A DNA stretch of 64,000 nt, taken from the NCBI GenBank assembly GCA_965601455.1, contig OZ271831.1:1860001-1924000 (forward strand). Direction: 5' to 3'. The DNA is from JANQEU01 sp965601455 (GTDB lineage Bacteria > Bacteroidota > Bacteroidia > Cytophagales > Cyclobacteriaceae). Below, in pieces: positions 44,775 through 54,548 of the stretch; within the stretch, counting starts at the first letter, position 1; every line of letters starts with the position of its first letter. The position numbers and the translations under genes are program-made. The notes under the pieces were generated by a model, which worked only from the letters and a program-made list of their open reading frames with translations, did no database searches and was not told where the DNA came from.

Positions 44775-45620
44775 TCAAATACCGGCACTTTTGCATACGT
44801 AGTCTGGAATTACCCCTGTTGTATGTATCTTTTCTCTGAAGGAACGTTCCAGCGTATTTCCAGAAAGTACGAGTGCCGTATCTATACCAAATTTATTTCC
44901 ACCCAAAACATCGGTATCTAATGTGTCGCCAACCATAAGAATATTCTCTTTTCCCACTTCCATTGCACGTTGACAGTGTTCAAATGCAAAAATGAACATT
45001 TGAGCATCCGGTTTCCCGAATTTGATGAATTTCCGGCCAGTGATTTTCTGAATCATATCGGCTATTCCTCCGATGGCTATTGATACCTCAAAATCGTTCA
45101 CAGGATATGATTTATCAGTATTAGCCACTATAGATGGTATATTTCTTATTCTGAGGAGGTTCACTATTTTGTTTATGTCATGATTCCAGTCGAATCCCTC
45201 GTCATCTAAGAAAACCAATGCATTGATATCTTCGGTATTGTTGAGATCCAAATTTGATATTGACAATGTATTTAGTCCTAACTCCTGCAGATAGTGTGCA
45301 GAATTCTCCGGACCTAAGTAGGCAACAGTTCCCTGTTTTACTTTTAGACGTAAGTATTCAGTAGCGAGCATACCAGAGGAGATGATTTTATCAGTAGTTA
45401 TCATATCCAGGCCTTTTTTCCGATAGCTTTCTGCCAACAGCTTTGGCCCACGACTCGCATCATTTGTTAATACATAAAAATCAATATGTTTTTCTTCAAT
45501 GTATTTCAGTGTGTTTTCTATGCCGTTCAGTATTCCTTTTACATTTTTCAGTACACCGTAAGCATCGAAAAAGATAACCTTATATCTGTCAATTACATCT
45601 CTGAAGTTTGAAATCTCCAT
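44775..45620 (-). CDS. HAD-superfamily hydrolase, class IIA (NagD-like)
   Basis: A 281-residue class IIA HAD hydrolase. Motif I is VIFFDAYGVLKN: the nucleophile aspartate is present, but the general acid/base aspartate two residues later is a tyrosine (D-A-Y in place of D-x-D). Motif II is VLTNDASRGP; motif III-IV is KFGKPDAQMFIFAF and LMVGDTLDTDVLGGNKFGID, with the metal-binding Asp pair intact. The subgroup with an aromatic residue at motif I is known in HAD-IIA 'hyp4' proteins, so it may act without the second aspartate or have a special substrate. It lies 4 bases after the APH-like gene and is probably co-transcribed with it. Confidence 0.85.
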   Translation of the reverse strand: MEISNFRDVIDRYKVIFFDAYGVLKNVKGILNGIENTLKYIEEKHIDFYVLTNDASRGPKLLAESYRKKGLDMITTDKIISSGMLATEYLRLKVKQGTVAYLGPENSAHYLQELGLNTLSISNLDLNNTEDINALVFLDDEGFDWNHDINKIVNLLRIRNIPSIVANTDKSYPVNDFEVSIAIGGIADMIQKITGRKFIKFGKPDAQMFIFAFEHCQRAMEVGKENILMVGDTLDTDVLGGNKFGIDTALVLSGNTLERSFREKIHTTGVIPDYVCKSAGI

Positions 45621-45624
45621 AGTA

Positions 45625-46665
45625 TCACAAGTCTAGTTTTTTAAGAATTTTCTCCGGATTGAAGGCTTGATCCAGTTGTGGAAAGTAGGTATCAAACGCT
45701 TCTTGTTGGAGTTTAGTCGCATAGATTTCATGAAAGAAATACCGACCGTCTTTAATCACATAATTCAAGATGAAGAATCGATATGCTTCTTTCATAAAAA
45801 GGATTTCGTCTTTGGAGAGGGGTGCTTCTTTGTGATAGGCCTCCAAAAACAGCAGGAATCGTTCTTCCATTACCGGATTAATTGTGTAGCTAAACATCGT
45901 TTTATCGCCTGCCCGAGAGCACACCCTGCTAAAGAAATAGAAGTCCATTATTCTTGAGCTCATTCGAAACCAATCATAATCCCATCTGGAAAAGAATTTG
46001 TTTTCTTTAGTGACCGAAAAATTACCAATATTCCAATCAACAAAAACTGGAATTGAAGACCAGGAATCAACAGATAGTTTCTGGCAGTTTTCATGCAACA
46101 AATCAACTTGTCTTCGTATTTCGTCAATCGTACCACGATGATGAAATTTCCCAAGATCGGTCGATAAGATGCCAAGAAGGTGATCGGTGTCGGATTTTAT
46201 GGTCTTCGACCAATCTGGGAGTACATTTATAAGGCGGGTACAGGTTTTATGGAATTTAGCCAATTCGGAACCCAAGCTTATTATTTGTTTCTTATTCAAG
46301 ACTTTGGGCAGCATTCTATCCACTCCGATAGGGTTATAGAAAACAACCCAGGCTTTCAATAGTCCATCATTGTATGTGTAAGTATAAAGTTGGTTTTTCT
46401 TTATTAATGATCTTGAAAGAAATTGATCGTAGGGGTCGGGAAGGTTGTTGGCTAATGCATTGATCAACGAATGGTCCTCCATGAAGCCATCAAAAGTCCC
46501 AAAATATGAGACTTTGGCAATCACCCTGCTGTTGTCATCGATTAACAGCTGAAACACATGATTGGTTGAAACTTTTGCGCTAATATCCTGCACGTTAATT
46601 ACTTCCCTTGAAGCGTCATAATCATGCCAGGCCTCGTTGACAATGGAAATAAAATCAGGATGCAT
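45625..46665 (-). CDS. APH/choline kinase-like phosphotransferase homologue
   Basis: A 346-residue protein that I read as a divergent member of the aminoglycoside phosphotransferase/choline kinase fold. The catalytic loop IPVFVDWNIGNFSV keeps the aspartate and metal-binding asparagine of the HxDxxxxN motif but has Phe instead of the histidine. The DFG-like strand SRWDYDWFRMSSRIMDFYF carries the second metal aspartate. An N-terminal lobe has SRVIAKVSYFG with a candidate lysine. The substrate is unknown. The ATG at 46665 is used; the frame runs on into a terminator hairpin, which cannot be coding. It pairs with the HAD gene 4 bases downstream, suggesting kinase and phosphatase act on one small molecule. 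Confidence 0.65.
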   Translation of the reverse strand: MHPDFISIVNEAWHDYDASREVINVQDISAKVSTNHVFQLLIDDNSRVIAKVSYFGTFDGFMEDHSLINALANNLPDPYDQFLSRSLIKKNQLYTYTYNDGLLKAWVVFYNPIGVDRMLPKVLNKKQIISLGSELAKFHKTCTRLINVLPDWSKTIKSDTDHLLGILSTDLGKFHHRGTIDEIRRQVDLLHENCQKLSVDSWSSIPVFVDWNIGNFSVTKENKFFSRWDYDWFRMSSRIMDFYFFSRVCSRAGDKTMFSYTINPVMEERFLLFLEAYHKEAPLSKDEILFMKEAYRFFILNYVIKDGRYFFHEIYATKLQQEAFDTYFPQLDQAFNPEKILKKLDL

Positions 46666-46683
46666 ATATGAAACTAAATTACA

Positions 46684-46712
46684 TAAAAAATGCCCGCTTT
46701 GGGCGGGCATTT
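46684..46712 (-). terminator. Rho-independent terminator of the citrate synthase gene
   Basis: Perfect 10-base arms AAATGCCCGC (46688-46697) and GCGGGCATTT (46703-46712) enclose a 5-base loop; on the minus strand a T-run follows. It lies 22 bases after the citrate synthase stop and 23 bases before the APH-like ATG. Confidence 0.88.
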
Positions 46713-46733
46713 TCTCATTCTTCGTAGGGGTTT

Positions 46734-48020
46734 TTATCTTTCACCGAGTTCGGCATAATCTCTCTTATTTGCCCCGGTGTATACCTGTCGTGGCCGTCCG
46801 ATCGGCTCTTTGTTTTCCCTCATCTCTTTCCATTGAGCAATCCATCCGGGTAGTCTACCTAAGGCAAACATTACTGTAAACATTTTGGTTGGGATACCAA
46901 GCGCCCGGTAAATAACACCTGAATAGAAATCCACGTTAGGGTACAGCTTCCTTTCAACGAAATAATCATCACTCAGAGCAACCTGTTCCAATCCTTTAGC
47001 AATGTCTAACACTGGGTCGTGGATGCCAAGTGCGTGTAGTACTTCATCTGCGGCTTTTTCGATGATCTTGGCTCTTGGGTCAAAATTCTTATACACTCTG
47101 TGCCCAAATCCCATCAACCTGAAAGGATCGTCCTTGTCTTTGGCCTTCTCCATCCATTTGTTGACATCTCCTCCATCGGCTTTTATCCCTTCAAGCATCT
47201 CAATAACCGCCTGATTTGCACCTCCATGTAAAGGTCCCCAAAGTGCGTTAATTCCTGCTGACAGTGAAGCGTACAGTGATGCTTGGGAGGACCCAACTAT
47301 TCTTACCGTAGAGGTCGAACAGTTTTGTTCGTGGTCTGCATGTAGAATGAGTAGCTTATCTAAAGCATTTGCTACAATCGGATCAACCTCGTAGTCCGCC
47401 GAAGGCAAACTAAACATCATGTGCAGGAAGTTACTGCAGTAGTCAAATTTGTTTTTTGGATAGATCACTGGGTGACCCATCTGATTCTTATATGCCCATG
47501 CAGCAAAAGTTGGCATTTTGGCAATAATTCTAATGATAGACAGGTTCACCTCGTCCCACGATCGGTTTGGATCTGTCGAATGTGGATAAAAGGCTGTTAA
47601 AGCTGTGACCAACGAAGACAACACACCCATTGGGTGAGATTTAGATGGAAATCCGTCAAGGATTTTTTTGAAGTCCTCATGGACCAAGGTATGAGTACTA
47701 ATTTCCTGCTGAAATTGCTCAAGCTCTGATTGAGTCGGCAATTCACCGTAGATCAATAGATACGAAACTTCCAGGAACGTAGATCGGTCCGCTAACTGTT
47801 CGATAGGATATCCCCGGTATCGGAGAATACCTTTTTCTCCATCAAGAAATGTGATAGCGCTTTTAGTAGATCCTGTATTTTTAAAACCAGGGTCTATGGT
47901 AATTACTCCTGATTCTCCTCGGAATTTACTTATGTCTATCGCCGTTTCTTTCTCAGAGCCTTCTATTACTGGAAGTTCGTACTTTGATCCGTTAACATTG
48001 ATTTCAGCAGTATTGGACAT
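46734..48020 (-). CDS. gltA: Citrate synthase
   Basis: A 428-residue type II (hexameric) citrate synthase that condenses oxaloacetate with acetyl-CoA to open the TCA cycle. The N-terminal domain with DPGFKNTGSTKSAITFLDGEKGILRYRGYPIEQLA is typical. Catalytic histidines are in LWGPLHGGANQAVIEML (first) and GFGHRVYKNFDPRAKIIEK (second), and the aspartate is in YPNVDFYSGVIYRALG. The C-terminus RPRQVYTGANKRDY matches the family. It is 28 bases downstream of the SPFH gene on the same strand; whether they form one unit is unclear. It has a strong terminator. Confidence 0.97.
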   Translation of the reverse strand: MSNTAEINVNGSKYELPVIEGSEKETAIDISKFRGESGVITIDPGFKNTGSTKSAITFLDGEKGILRYRGYPIEQLADRSTFLEVSYLLIYGELPTQSELEQFQQEISTHTLVHEDFKKILDGFPSKSHPMGVLSSLVTALTAFYPHSTDPNRSWDEVNLSIIRIIAKMPTFAAWAYKNQMGHPVIYPKNKFDYCSNFLHMMFSLPSADYEVDPIVANALDKLLILHADHEQNCSTSTVRIVGSSQASLYASLSAGINALWGPLHGGANQAVIEMLEGIKADGGDVNKWMEKAKDKDDPFRLMGFGHRVYKNFDPRAKIIEKAADEVLHALGIHDPVLDIAKGLEQVALSDDYFVERKLYPNVDFYSGVIYRALGIPTKMFTVMFALGRLPGWIAQWKEMRENKEPIGRPRQVYTGANKRDYAELGER

Positions 48021-48048
48021 GTAGTGTATCTTTTTTTTTCCTAAGTTA

Positions 48049-48873
48049 TTAATTTCCGCCTAAAATAAGTGGTAAACCACTATCTCCGCTACCAACTACA
48101 ATGACCTTGGAATTAGGGGAGTTGGCTAACTCCCTCGTTGCTTCTATACCCCTCATCTTCAATAGATTGTCAGTCAAACTACTGTTGATGATATCGTTGG
48201 CTCTAGCTTCTCCTTCAGCCATAATTCTTTTTCTTTCGGCCTCACTTTTCTCTTTTTCAAGTCTGAACTGATAGGCCAAGGCTTCCTGCTCTTGTTGCAG
48301 CTTACTTTCAATTGCTGACCGAATCTGGTCCGGTAAAGCAATGGAACGAATTAATAACGCCCTCATCACAATATGGTTCCCTTCCGCTCCCAATGTAGCC
48401 TCACTTTCTCGGGTAATCGCACCTTCTACCTCAGGTCTCTTGGTACTGTAGATCTCTTCAGCTGTATATCTACCCATTACCTGTCTTACAGTGGAGCGTA
48501 CTTCAGGAATGACCAACCGTCTAACGTAATCTCTTTGGAAGGTTTCATGAATATCTCCAATCTTATCGTACTGTGGGTGGAATCTTACGGTTACATCCAC
48601 GTTTATATTCAGACCACTTTTGTCAAGGACATCCATTGTCTCTTCCACCTGATTTTCTGAGACATCATACACGAAAGCGTCATTCCAAGGGGCCTTTACG
48701 TGAAAACCTGGAGGAATTATGTTCTCTTTATCTAGTCCACCACTGAATTTCTTAAAGATCACAGCTCTTTCAGTGGCCTGAACCGTATAAAAAATACTGT
48801 TTGACAGGGAAAAAAGCACAATTATTGAAATTGCGATGATAACTATGACTGGCAGGTATTTTCTGTTGTCCAT
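48049..48873 (-). CDS. SPFH/prohibitin-family protein (HflC-like)
   Basis: A 274-residue SPFH (band 7) protein with an N-terminal membrane helix (YLPVIVIIAISIIVLFSLSNSIFYTV). The SPFH domain carries QATERAVIFKKFSGG, PPGFHVKAPWNDAFVYDV and VDVTVRFHPQYDKIGDIHETF. A coiled-coil helix (residues 185-250, EQEALAYQFRLEKEKSEAERKRIMAEGEARAN) closes the protein. These proteins form ring or microdomain assemblies in the membrane and often restrain FtsH. It resembles prohibitin more than HflK. FtsH is not in the window. It precedes citrate synthase on the same strand. Confidence 0.9.
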   Translation of the reverse strand: MDNRKYLPVIVIIAISIIVLFSLSNSIFYTVQATERAVIFKKFSGGLDKENIIPPGFHVKAPWNDAFVYDVSENQVEETMDVLDKSGLNINVDVTVRFHPQYDKIGDIHETFQRDYVRRLVIPEVRSTVRQVMGRYTAEEIYSTKRPEVEGAITRESEATLGAEGNHIVMRALLIRSIALPDQIRSAIESKLQQEQEALAYQFRLEKEKSEAERKRIMAEGEARANDIINSSLTDNLLKMRGIEATRELANSPNSKVIVVGSGDSGLPLILGGN

Positions 48874-49030
48874 TTTCTTAATATTAAGTTTTTTGTAAAG
48901 ATAACATCTGCAAATGTTCTCGTCGTTCCCAATTATCCTATTTTAGTTCGCGAATTAAACGATACACCCCCCGATCGATCAAAATATCCTTCAGATCTAA
49001 AGATGATATAATGGTGAAAAAGTTATTGAA

Positions 49031-51802
49031 ATGAACTTGAAAGAAGTATTCAGCGAGACTAAAGAAGCGCTCGGTAAACCATACGAAGACTTATATTTTC
49101 TTTTAGAAGCACTTAAGGAAGTCTTGGAAATTAATGGAGAAGATGACGTTGCCCAATTCGTTCCCTGGGTAAATGACTTTGATGAAATTCCTTATCATTC
49201 AATTACGCCCAAGCATCTCCAAATGTATTCTTTGATCTTCCAATTAATCAACCTCGTCGAAATCAACGGGGCCGTACAATCCAGAAGGCATATGGAGGAA
49301 AATGATCTAAGCAGTGTAAATGGTTTATGGTCTCGAAATATTGATGCCCTGGTGAGTGCGGGTGTTACTGAGGAACAGATATTGAAAGAGTTGCCAAATG
49401 TTCATATTGAACCAGTATTGACAGCTCACCCTACGGAAGCGAAACGAGTAACAGTACTCGAACACTATCGTGAACTGTATCTATTGCTGGTGAAGAAGGA
49501 GAACTCCATGTATAACCATGAAGAAGTATCCAATATTCGGCATAACATCAAACAGTCGATATACAGAATTTGGAAGACAGGGGAGATCTATCTGGAGAAA
49601 CCTGATGTAACATCAGAACTTGGGAATATCATGCACTACCTGGTGAATGTTTTTCCTGAAGTTATTTCCATTCTCGACCGGCGGTTAATCCAGGCCTTTG
49701 AACATGCGAAATTTGATAGAGAAAAACTCATAAGAAATCTGTCTTTTCCGCAGTTGTCTTTCGGTGACTGGGTAGGAGGTGATAGAGACGGACATCCACT
49801 GGTTACGGCTGAGGTTACGCAGGAGACATTACTCACCCTACGACTAAATGCTTTCGTGGTGATAAAGAGGAAATTGGGTCGATTGCTTCAGCGATTGAGC
49901 TTTAGTTGTCAATTAGAAGCACTCACTGATGAGAATCAAACACGCATTAAGTCAATGGTGCAGGAATTGGGAACTAGAGGTGAAGAAACCCTTAGTAGGA
50001 ATAAAGGGGAGGCCTTCCGGCAATTCATCGGTCTCATGATGGCCAAATTGCCTGTTGATATTCAAAGAGGTCATGCCACTCAATTGGCTGATATAGATGG
50101 AGCGTACATTCATTCGAGTCACTTAATAAATGATTTGCGAATTCTTCAGGATTCACTAAGGTTGTATGGAGCTGATACTGTGGCAGATGATGAAGTGATT
50201 ACCGTCATTCGAGTTGTTCAGACATTTGGATTTCACCTGGCAGCACTGGACATCCGTCAAAATAGTGACTTTCACGATAAAGCGATGGATCAGCTACTTG
50301 AGGCTTCACGAATTTCTGTGGAAGGCTTTTCAACATGGACCGAAGAGGAAAGAATGGATTTCCTTAATAAGGAATTAGAATCTACAAGACCTTTTACAAC
50401 CCCAACCACTCAACTGGGTCCGAATGCTCAAACAGTGATGGAGTGTCTGAGAGCTGTTGAAGACCATACAAGGAGGTACGGCACAAACTGCATTGGATCA
50501 TTCATTGTGAGTATGACCCGGTCGGTGTCCGATTTGCTTGTGGTGTACGTATTGGCCAGGGAAGCCGGGTTGACTGAGCTTACGGAGGATGGACTTGTAT
50601 GCAAGATTCCAGTGGTTCCACTTCTGGAGACCATAGATGATCTTGACAATGGTCCCGCGATATTGGAAGAATTTCTAGATCATCCGATGACCAAACGAAC
50701 ACTAACCTATCTATCGAAGCAGCATGACACTGAAGGGCTTCGGCAGCAAGTAATGGTTGGTTATAGTGATAGTAACAAAGACGGCGGAATTTTGGCTAGT
50801 CAGTGGAATCTATACAAGGCACAATATCATTTGAGTAAGATTGGCCTTGATCGGGATATTTACATAACATTCTTTCATGGAAAAGGTGGATCCATTAGTA
50901 GGGGTTCAGGACCAACGCACTACTTTATTAAGGCACTTCCATATTCTGCTATACGAGGAGCTATTCGATTAACAGAACAAGGTGAAACAATTGCTCAGAA
51001 ATATGCAAACAGAGTCAATGCTGCTTACAACCTGGAGTTATTGGCGGCAAATTCACTTGCAAAATCTTTAATTGACAAAGAGAGTGAAGCGGCATTTCAT
51101 CCATTAGCATCTATTTTGGACAAACTTTCTACCTATTCAAAGAATGCCTATGAGAGTATGATGCAAAGCGAAGGGTTTATTCCTTTCTTCAGACAAGCGA
51201 CTCCAATTGATGCAATTGAGACCAGTAAGATTGGTAGTAGGCCTGCAAAAAGAACCGGTGCGTCTTCACTACAAGACCTCCGAGCAATCCCATGGGTTTT
51301 CTCATGGAGTCAGAACCGGTTTAATATGACCAGTTGGTTTGGAGTTGGAAGTGCTCTCAAGAAATTGCATAACGAGTCGGAAGCTGATTTCCAGAAGCTT
51401 AAGGAAGCCTTAAAAGATGACCCTTTTCTACGGTACGTTTTTACCAATATAGATACAAGTCTTGCAGCTACCGATCCTGATATTATGGAATATTATGGAG
51501 CATTGGTGGAAGATGAGAAACTCAGGAAGAAGTTCATGAAGGTTTTTATGGACGAATTGAATTTGACCAAGAACTATCTTTTGGATATCCTTGAAAGAAG
51601 AATGATTGACCGAAGGAGAAGTCATTATTTCTCGAACAGACTTAGGTCTTCATTAATGGAGCCACTACACAAACATCAAGTGGAACTACTTGAGAGATGG
51701 AGGAAACAAAAGGAAGATAATGATCCAATGAAAGAGTCCACCCAGATAGAATTAATGCTTACTATAAATGCAATTGCCGGAGCTATCAGGAATACAGGAT
51801 AA
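49031..51802 (+). CDS. ppc: Phosphoenolpyruvate carboxylase
   Basis: A 923-residue PEP carboxylase: a biotin-free enzyme that forms oxaloacetate from PEP and bicarbonate to refill the TCA cycle. Catalytic motifs are the N-terminal histidine in VLTAHPTEAKR near residue 135, the QVMVGYSDSNKDGG stretch with the metal site near 575, and FHGKGGSISRGSGP, slightly different from the usual FHGRGGTVGRGG. The C-terminus ends IAGAIRNTG, the conserved RNTG tail that carries the aspartate-sensitive allosteric site. The gene stands 2 bases before a methyltransferase gene. A 157-base gap separates it from the divergent SPFH gene. Confidence 0.95.
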   Translation: MNLKEVFSETKEALGKPYEDLYFLLEALKEVLEINGEDDVAQFVPWVNDFDEIPYHSITPKHLQMYSLIFQLINLVEINGAVQSRRHMEENDLSSVNGLWSRNIDALVSAGVTEEQILKELPNVHIEPVLTAHPTEAKRVTVLEHYRELYLLLVKKENSMYNHEEVSNIRHNIKQSIYRIWKTGEIYLEKPDVTSELGNIMHYLVNVFPEVISILDRRLIQAFEHAKFDREKLIRNLSFPQLSFGDWVGGDRDGHPLVTAEVTQETLLTLRLNAFVVIKRKLGRLLQRLSFSCQLEALTDENQTRIKSMVQELGTRGEETLSRNKGEAFRQFIGLMMAKLPVDIQRGHATQLADIDGAYIHSSHLINDLRILQDSLRLYGADTVADDEVITVIRVVQTFGFHLAALDIRQNSDFHDKAMDQLLEASRISVEGFSTWTEEERMDFLNKELESTRPFTTPTTQLGPNAQTVMECLRAVEDHTRRYGTNCIGSFIVSMTRSVSDLLVVYVLAREAGLTELTEDGLVCKIPVVPLLETIDDLDNGPAILEEFLDHPMTKRTLTYLSKQHDTEGLRQQVMVGYSDSNKDGGILASQWNLYKAQYHLSKIGLDRDIYITFFHGKGGSISRGSGPTHYFIKALPYSAIRGAIRLTEQGETIAQKYANRVNAAYNLELLAANSLAKSLIDKESEAAFHPLASILDKLSTYSKNAYESMMQSEGFIPFFRQATPIDAIETSKIGSRPAKRTGASSLQDLRAIPWVFSWSQNRFNMTSWFGVGSALKKLHNESEADFQKLKEALKDDPFLRYVFTNIDTSLAATDPDIMEYYGALVEDEKLRKKFMKVFMDELNLTKNYLLDILERRMIDRRRSHYFSNRLRSSLMEPLHKHQVELLERWRKQKEDNDPMKESTQIELMLTINAIAGAIRNTG

Positions 51803-51804
51803 GC

Positions 51805-52338
51805 ATGCAAATTCCGGAAGCTACCAAGCTAATTTCCAAAGGAGTATCTAAGAAAAGAGGATCTTTATGGGCCGATTTTGGAGCAGGAGAAGGAACCTTT
51901 ACGAGAGCTTTATCAGAACTGCTGGGCGACTCAAGTAAGATTGCCGCAGTCGATAGGAATAGTCGGGCTCTTCAAAAGATACCTTCCAGGATAGGAAGTG
52001 TGATGGTGGAACGAATTAACGAAGACATAGTGGACTTCGTACCGAATCAACCTTTAGACGGTATTATCATGGGAAACGTACTCCATTATATCCTGATGAA
52101 AATGGAGTTGATAGAACGCATTTTCAAAGAGGTATTGAAATCTAATGGGGAGTTAATTGTGATTGAGTATGATACGGATATGTCTAACCCGTGGGTGCCA
52201 TTTCCTATAACTTGTGAGCAGCTAACAGAAAGTTTAACATCCAGGGGATTTATTTGCGATCAAGTTGGGAGGACACCCTCGGCTTATCATGCTGGAGGTA
52301 TGTACAGTTTACGAGTTACAAATTCCACCAATAGGTGA
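51805..52338 (+). CDS. Class I SAM-dependent methyltransferase
   Basis: A 177-residue methyltransferase. The SAM-binding motif I is WADFGAGEGTFTRALSE; motif II begins KIAAVDRNSRALQKI, and motif III is LDGIIMGNVLHYIL. The rest of the Rossmann fold follows, ending in a typical YSLRVTN strand. The substrate is not visible. It lies 2 bases after the ppc stop, so it is co-transcribed with it, although a functional link to PEP carboxylase is not expected. Its end overlaps the DUF5916 gene on the other strand by 23 bases. Confidence 0.87.
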   Translation: MQIPEATKLISKGVSKKRGSLWADFGAGEGTFTRALSELLGDSSKIAAVDRNSRALQKIPSRIGSVMVERINEDIVDFVPNQPLDGIIMGNVLHYILMKMELIERIFKEVLKSNGELIVIEYDTDMSNPWVPFPITCEQLTESLTSRGFICDQVGRTPSAYHAGGMYSLRVTNSTNR

Positions 52339-54496
52339 GTTTAAAAACTAATGCCCGATTTCGCGAACTCCATGGTTCCGGAAGGTAATTGTCGGTATAT
52401 ACCACGAAAAAGTCAGAAGCAGGTGTATATCTCCATTGTAAGCGAGTGTTAATATTTACGTTTTCCTGCTGCTCGTTGTACTGGAGAAAAGTGGTCCAAT
52501 ATAGATTCTTTGTGAAAGTGATATCCAATCTAGGCCCAACCAGCCAGAAAACAGTATTTCCCCAGGGTTGAGGTAATCGAATGTCATCCCTGCTGGCTTG
52601 AATAGCTAAGTTGACATATGGTTGATACCGATAACCGAGCTGAAGCGTCGTATTTTGTCTGGTTCCATCCTCATAGTAACCTCCGAAACGTGCACTCAAA
52701 CTGTAGGTTAGGATACTTTGTGGTCTGGAGGTGTATTCAAAACCGAAAGAATTCCAGGTATGCTCTGTGTTCTCCTCAATAGTTTCTACATCACTATTTG
52801 TTGGATCAAAAGGGAATAGTAGTTTTATATAATCGTATCCGGTCCAGCCCATAAAAACATCCTGCGACCGGAATACAACTCGATAGAATCCATATACGGT
52901 ATTGTCTGTCAGTCGAAAATCTGTGTCAGTAATTATGAATGCTCCGGCACCTGGTCCATGGCTTAGAATCGGGCTACCTTTAGGAAAGAAAATCCTTGAA
53001 ATTGTGGGAACGAACCTGATATATCCGGTACGAGGGACAAATCCCATTTCAGCGGTGTAATTCTGGCCAACGTATTCATATCTTCCTGAAATACTCCAAT
53101 TTCGTGTATTGTAATTCAGACTTGCTGCCTGAGTAAACGATTGACCGGACTTATTGGGGTCAAATGACTTCAAAGCAAGCACCTTTCCGGTCCAAACATT
53201 ATTCGCAGATGCTAAATTGAATTCTAACCCGGCATTTCGGTTGAAGGCGGTGTGTTCTTCGGAGCCCTCTAACGGCACATAATTTATCGATTGTCTATTG
53301 GCGAAAAGTAATCCAACATTTGACCTTGCAAAAACTCTTCTTTGGAGTGCTACCACCGAGAAATTTTGAGCTGGAAGACCAATAGAGTCAACTTTTCCCG
53401 TTTGCATATCCATTGCACCAATACGCCAATCCCTGTTGATTTTTCCGCTTAACCTGGCACCGAATAAAATCGGTGCATTTAGTCCAATACGCCTTGAGAA
53501 GAATGGTCGAATTCGATCGTATCCGAAGTTGGCAAATAGATCGCCATTTTCAAGAAAGAACTGCCTGCGCTCTGGAAAGAACAGTTCGAAACGATCCAAA
53601 TTCGTTACTTGCTGATCTACATCAACTTGCGAGAAGTCAGGATTTACAGTCAGATCAAGATTTAGAGAAGAAGTAACTGCGATTTTCGCATCAGCACCAA
53701 ACTCACCCGCAAAATCCGCGGATTCACCGTTTTCAAAGTCCCGGGTTGTTCTTCCAAGAGTGTAGGGAATAACTGAAATATTGGTTTTTGGTACAGGCGG
53801 GGGAGCGTCCCAACGAAGTATACCTGTGTATGCCAGTGTGATACTCGGAAACTGCCTGGGCACTGGAGCCCACCCCGATTTTTCTGTGGATTTTAGATCA
53901 TTTCTACTGAAATTGATTCCCCATTCCTGGATTCCCTCCTTGTAACGAATGGTCTTAAAGGGGAGGGCCATCTCGAACACATACCGATCTTCATAATTCT
54001 TTACAGAAGAAATCCACTTATTGTCCCAGCTCAGATCTACGCGATTTCCTTCAAATATGACTCCATCCCATTGGGCACCGTCAGCGTTCGTCCCAAACGT
54101 AAATCCGTTCGTCAGGTCGTCGAACGTATCCATTGCATAAATGAAGTTATCGTTACGTCCGAAATTCCAATCTCTTCGGAGGGATTCTACAAAGTTAGGA
54201 TCGTCATTCCAGTAGTAGCAGACGGCAATGAGATAAAGGTTGTTATCATCATAGGTCATGCGCACTTCCGTATTGACATTTGCCATACTTGTGTCCATCG
54301 GGGTGATCATATGAAAATTACCCGCGACATCGGCCTGTTTCCAGGCTGCTTCATTCATAACCCCGTCAATAACAATTGGAGAAGATGCTCTTTTGATATT
54401 TAGAACAAAATTGCTGTTCTTCTTTTGGCCTCTGGCCTTTCCAAAAAGAAAAAGACAGATCAGGACAGTTCCCATTAGAGACCATCTTGTAGACAT
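52316..54496 (-). CDS. Outer-membrane protein with CBM9-like domain and DUF5916 barrel
   Basis: A 726-residue protein with a signal peptide (LMGTVLICLFLFGKARG). Residues about 30-210 form a carbohydrate-binding CBM9-like domain: SSPIVIDGVMNEAAWKQAD, TEVRMTYDDNNLYLIAVCY and NGFTFGTNADGAQWDG. The remaining 500 residues fit DUF5916, a barrel with LDLTVNPDFSQVDVDQQVTNLDRFELFFPERRQFFLENGD and many aromatic strands, ending FKLTYWWNL. The pair is common in Bacteroidota, of unknown function; sugar or organic-polymer capture at the surface is a reasonable guess. It follows the BNR-protein gene after 52 bases and probably shares its transcript. Confidence 0.88.
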   Translation of the reverse strand: MSTRWSLMGTVLICLFLFGKARGQKKNSNFVLNIKRASSPIVIDGVMNEAAWKQADVAGNFHMITPMDTSMANVNTEVRMTYDDNNLYLIAVCYYWNDDPNFVESLRRDWNFGRNDNFIYAMDTFDDLTNGFTFGTNADGAQWDGVIFEGNRVDLSWDNKWISSVKNYEDRYVFEMALPFKTIRYKEGIQEWGINFSRNDLKSTEKSGWAPVPRQFPSITLAYTGILRWDAPPPVPKTNISVIPYTLGRTTRDFENGESADFAGEFGADAKIAVTSSLNLDLTVNPDFSQVDVDQQVTNLDRFELFFPERRQFFLENGDLFANFGYDRIRPFFSRRIGLNAPILFGARLSGKINRDWRIGAMDMQTGKVDSIGLPAQNFSVVALQRRVFARSNVGLLFANRQSINYVPLEGSEEHTAFNRNAGLEFNLASANNVWTGKVLALKSFDPNKSGQSFTQAASLNYNTRNWSISGRYEYVGQNYTAEMGFVPRTGYIRFVPTISRIFFPKGSPILSHGPGAGAFIITDTDFRLTDNTVYGFYRVVFRSQDVFMGWTGYDYIKLLFPFDPTNSDVETIEENTEHTWNSFGFEYTSRPQSILTYSLSARFGGYYEDGTRQNTTLQLGYRYQPYVNLAIQASRDDIRLPQPWGNTVFWLVGPRLDITFTKNLYWTTFLQYNEQQENVNINTRLQWRYTPASDFFVVYTDNYLPEPWSSRNRALVFKLTYWWNL

Positions 54497-54512
54497 AGGT
54501 TAGTTGATAAAG

Positions 54513-54542
54513 AATGGTCTCCAGCGTCCACCGAAGACCATT
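54513..54542. terminator. Hairpin between the BNR-protein and DUF5916 genes
   Basis: Perfect 8-base arms AATGGTCT (54513-54520) and AGACCATT (54535-54542) with a 14-base loop lie between the two minus-strand genes. The T-run is weak (CTTTAT), so this may attenuate or stabilise the transcript and not end it. Confidence 0.4.
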
Positions 54543-54548
54543 TAATGG

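Noticed and set aside
46666..46710. N-terminal extension of the APH-like protein
   Set aside because: These codons are the stem of the citrate synthase terminator and so are not expected to be translated.
54071..54403. 110-residue plus-strand frame within the DUF5916 gene
   Set aside because: It mirrors the codon pattern of the real gene; no motif or ribosome site.
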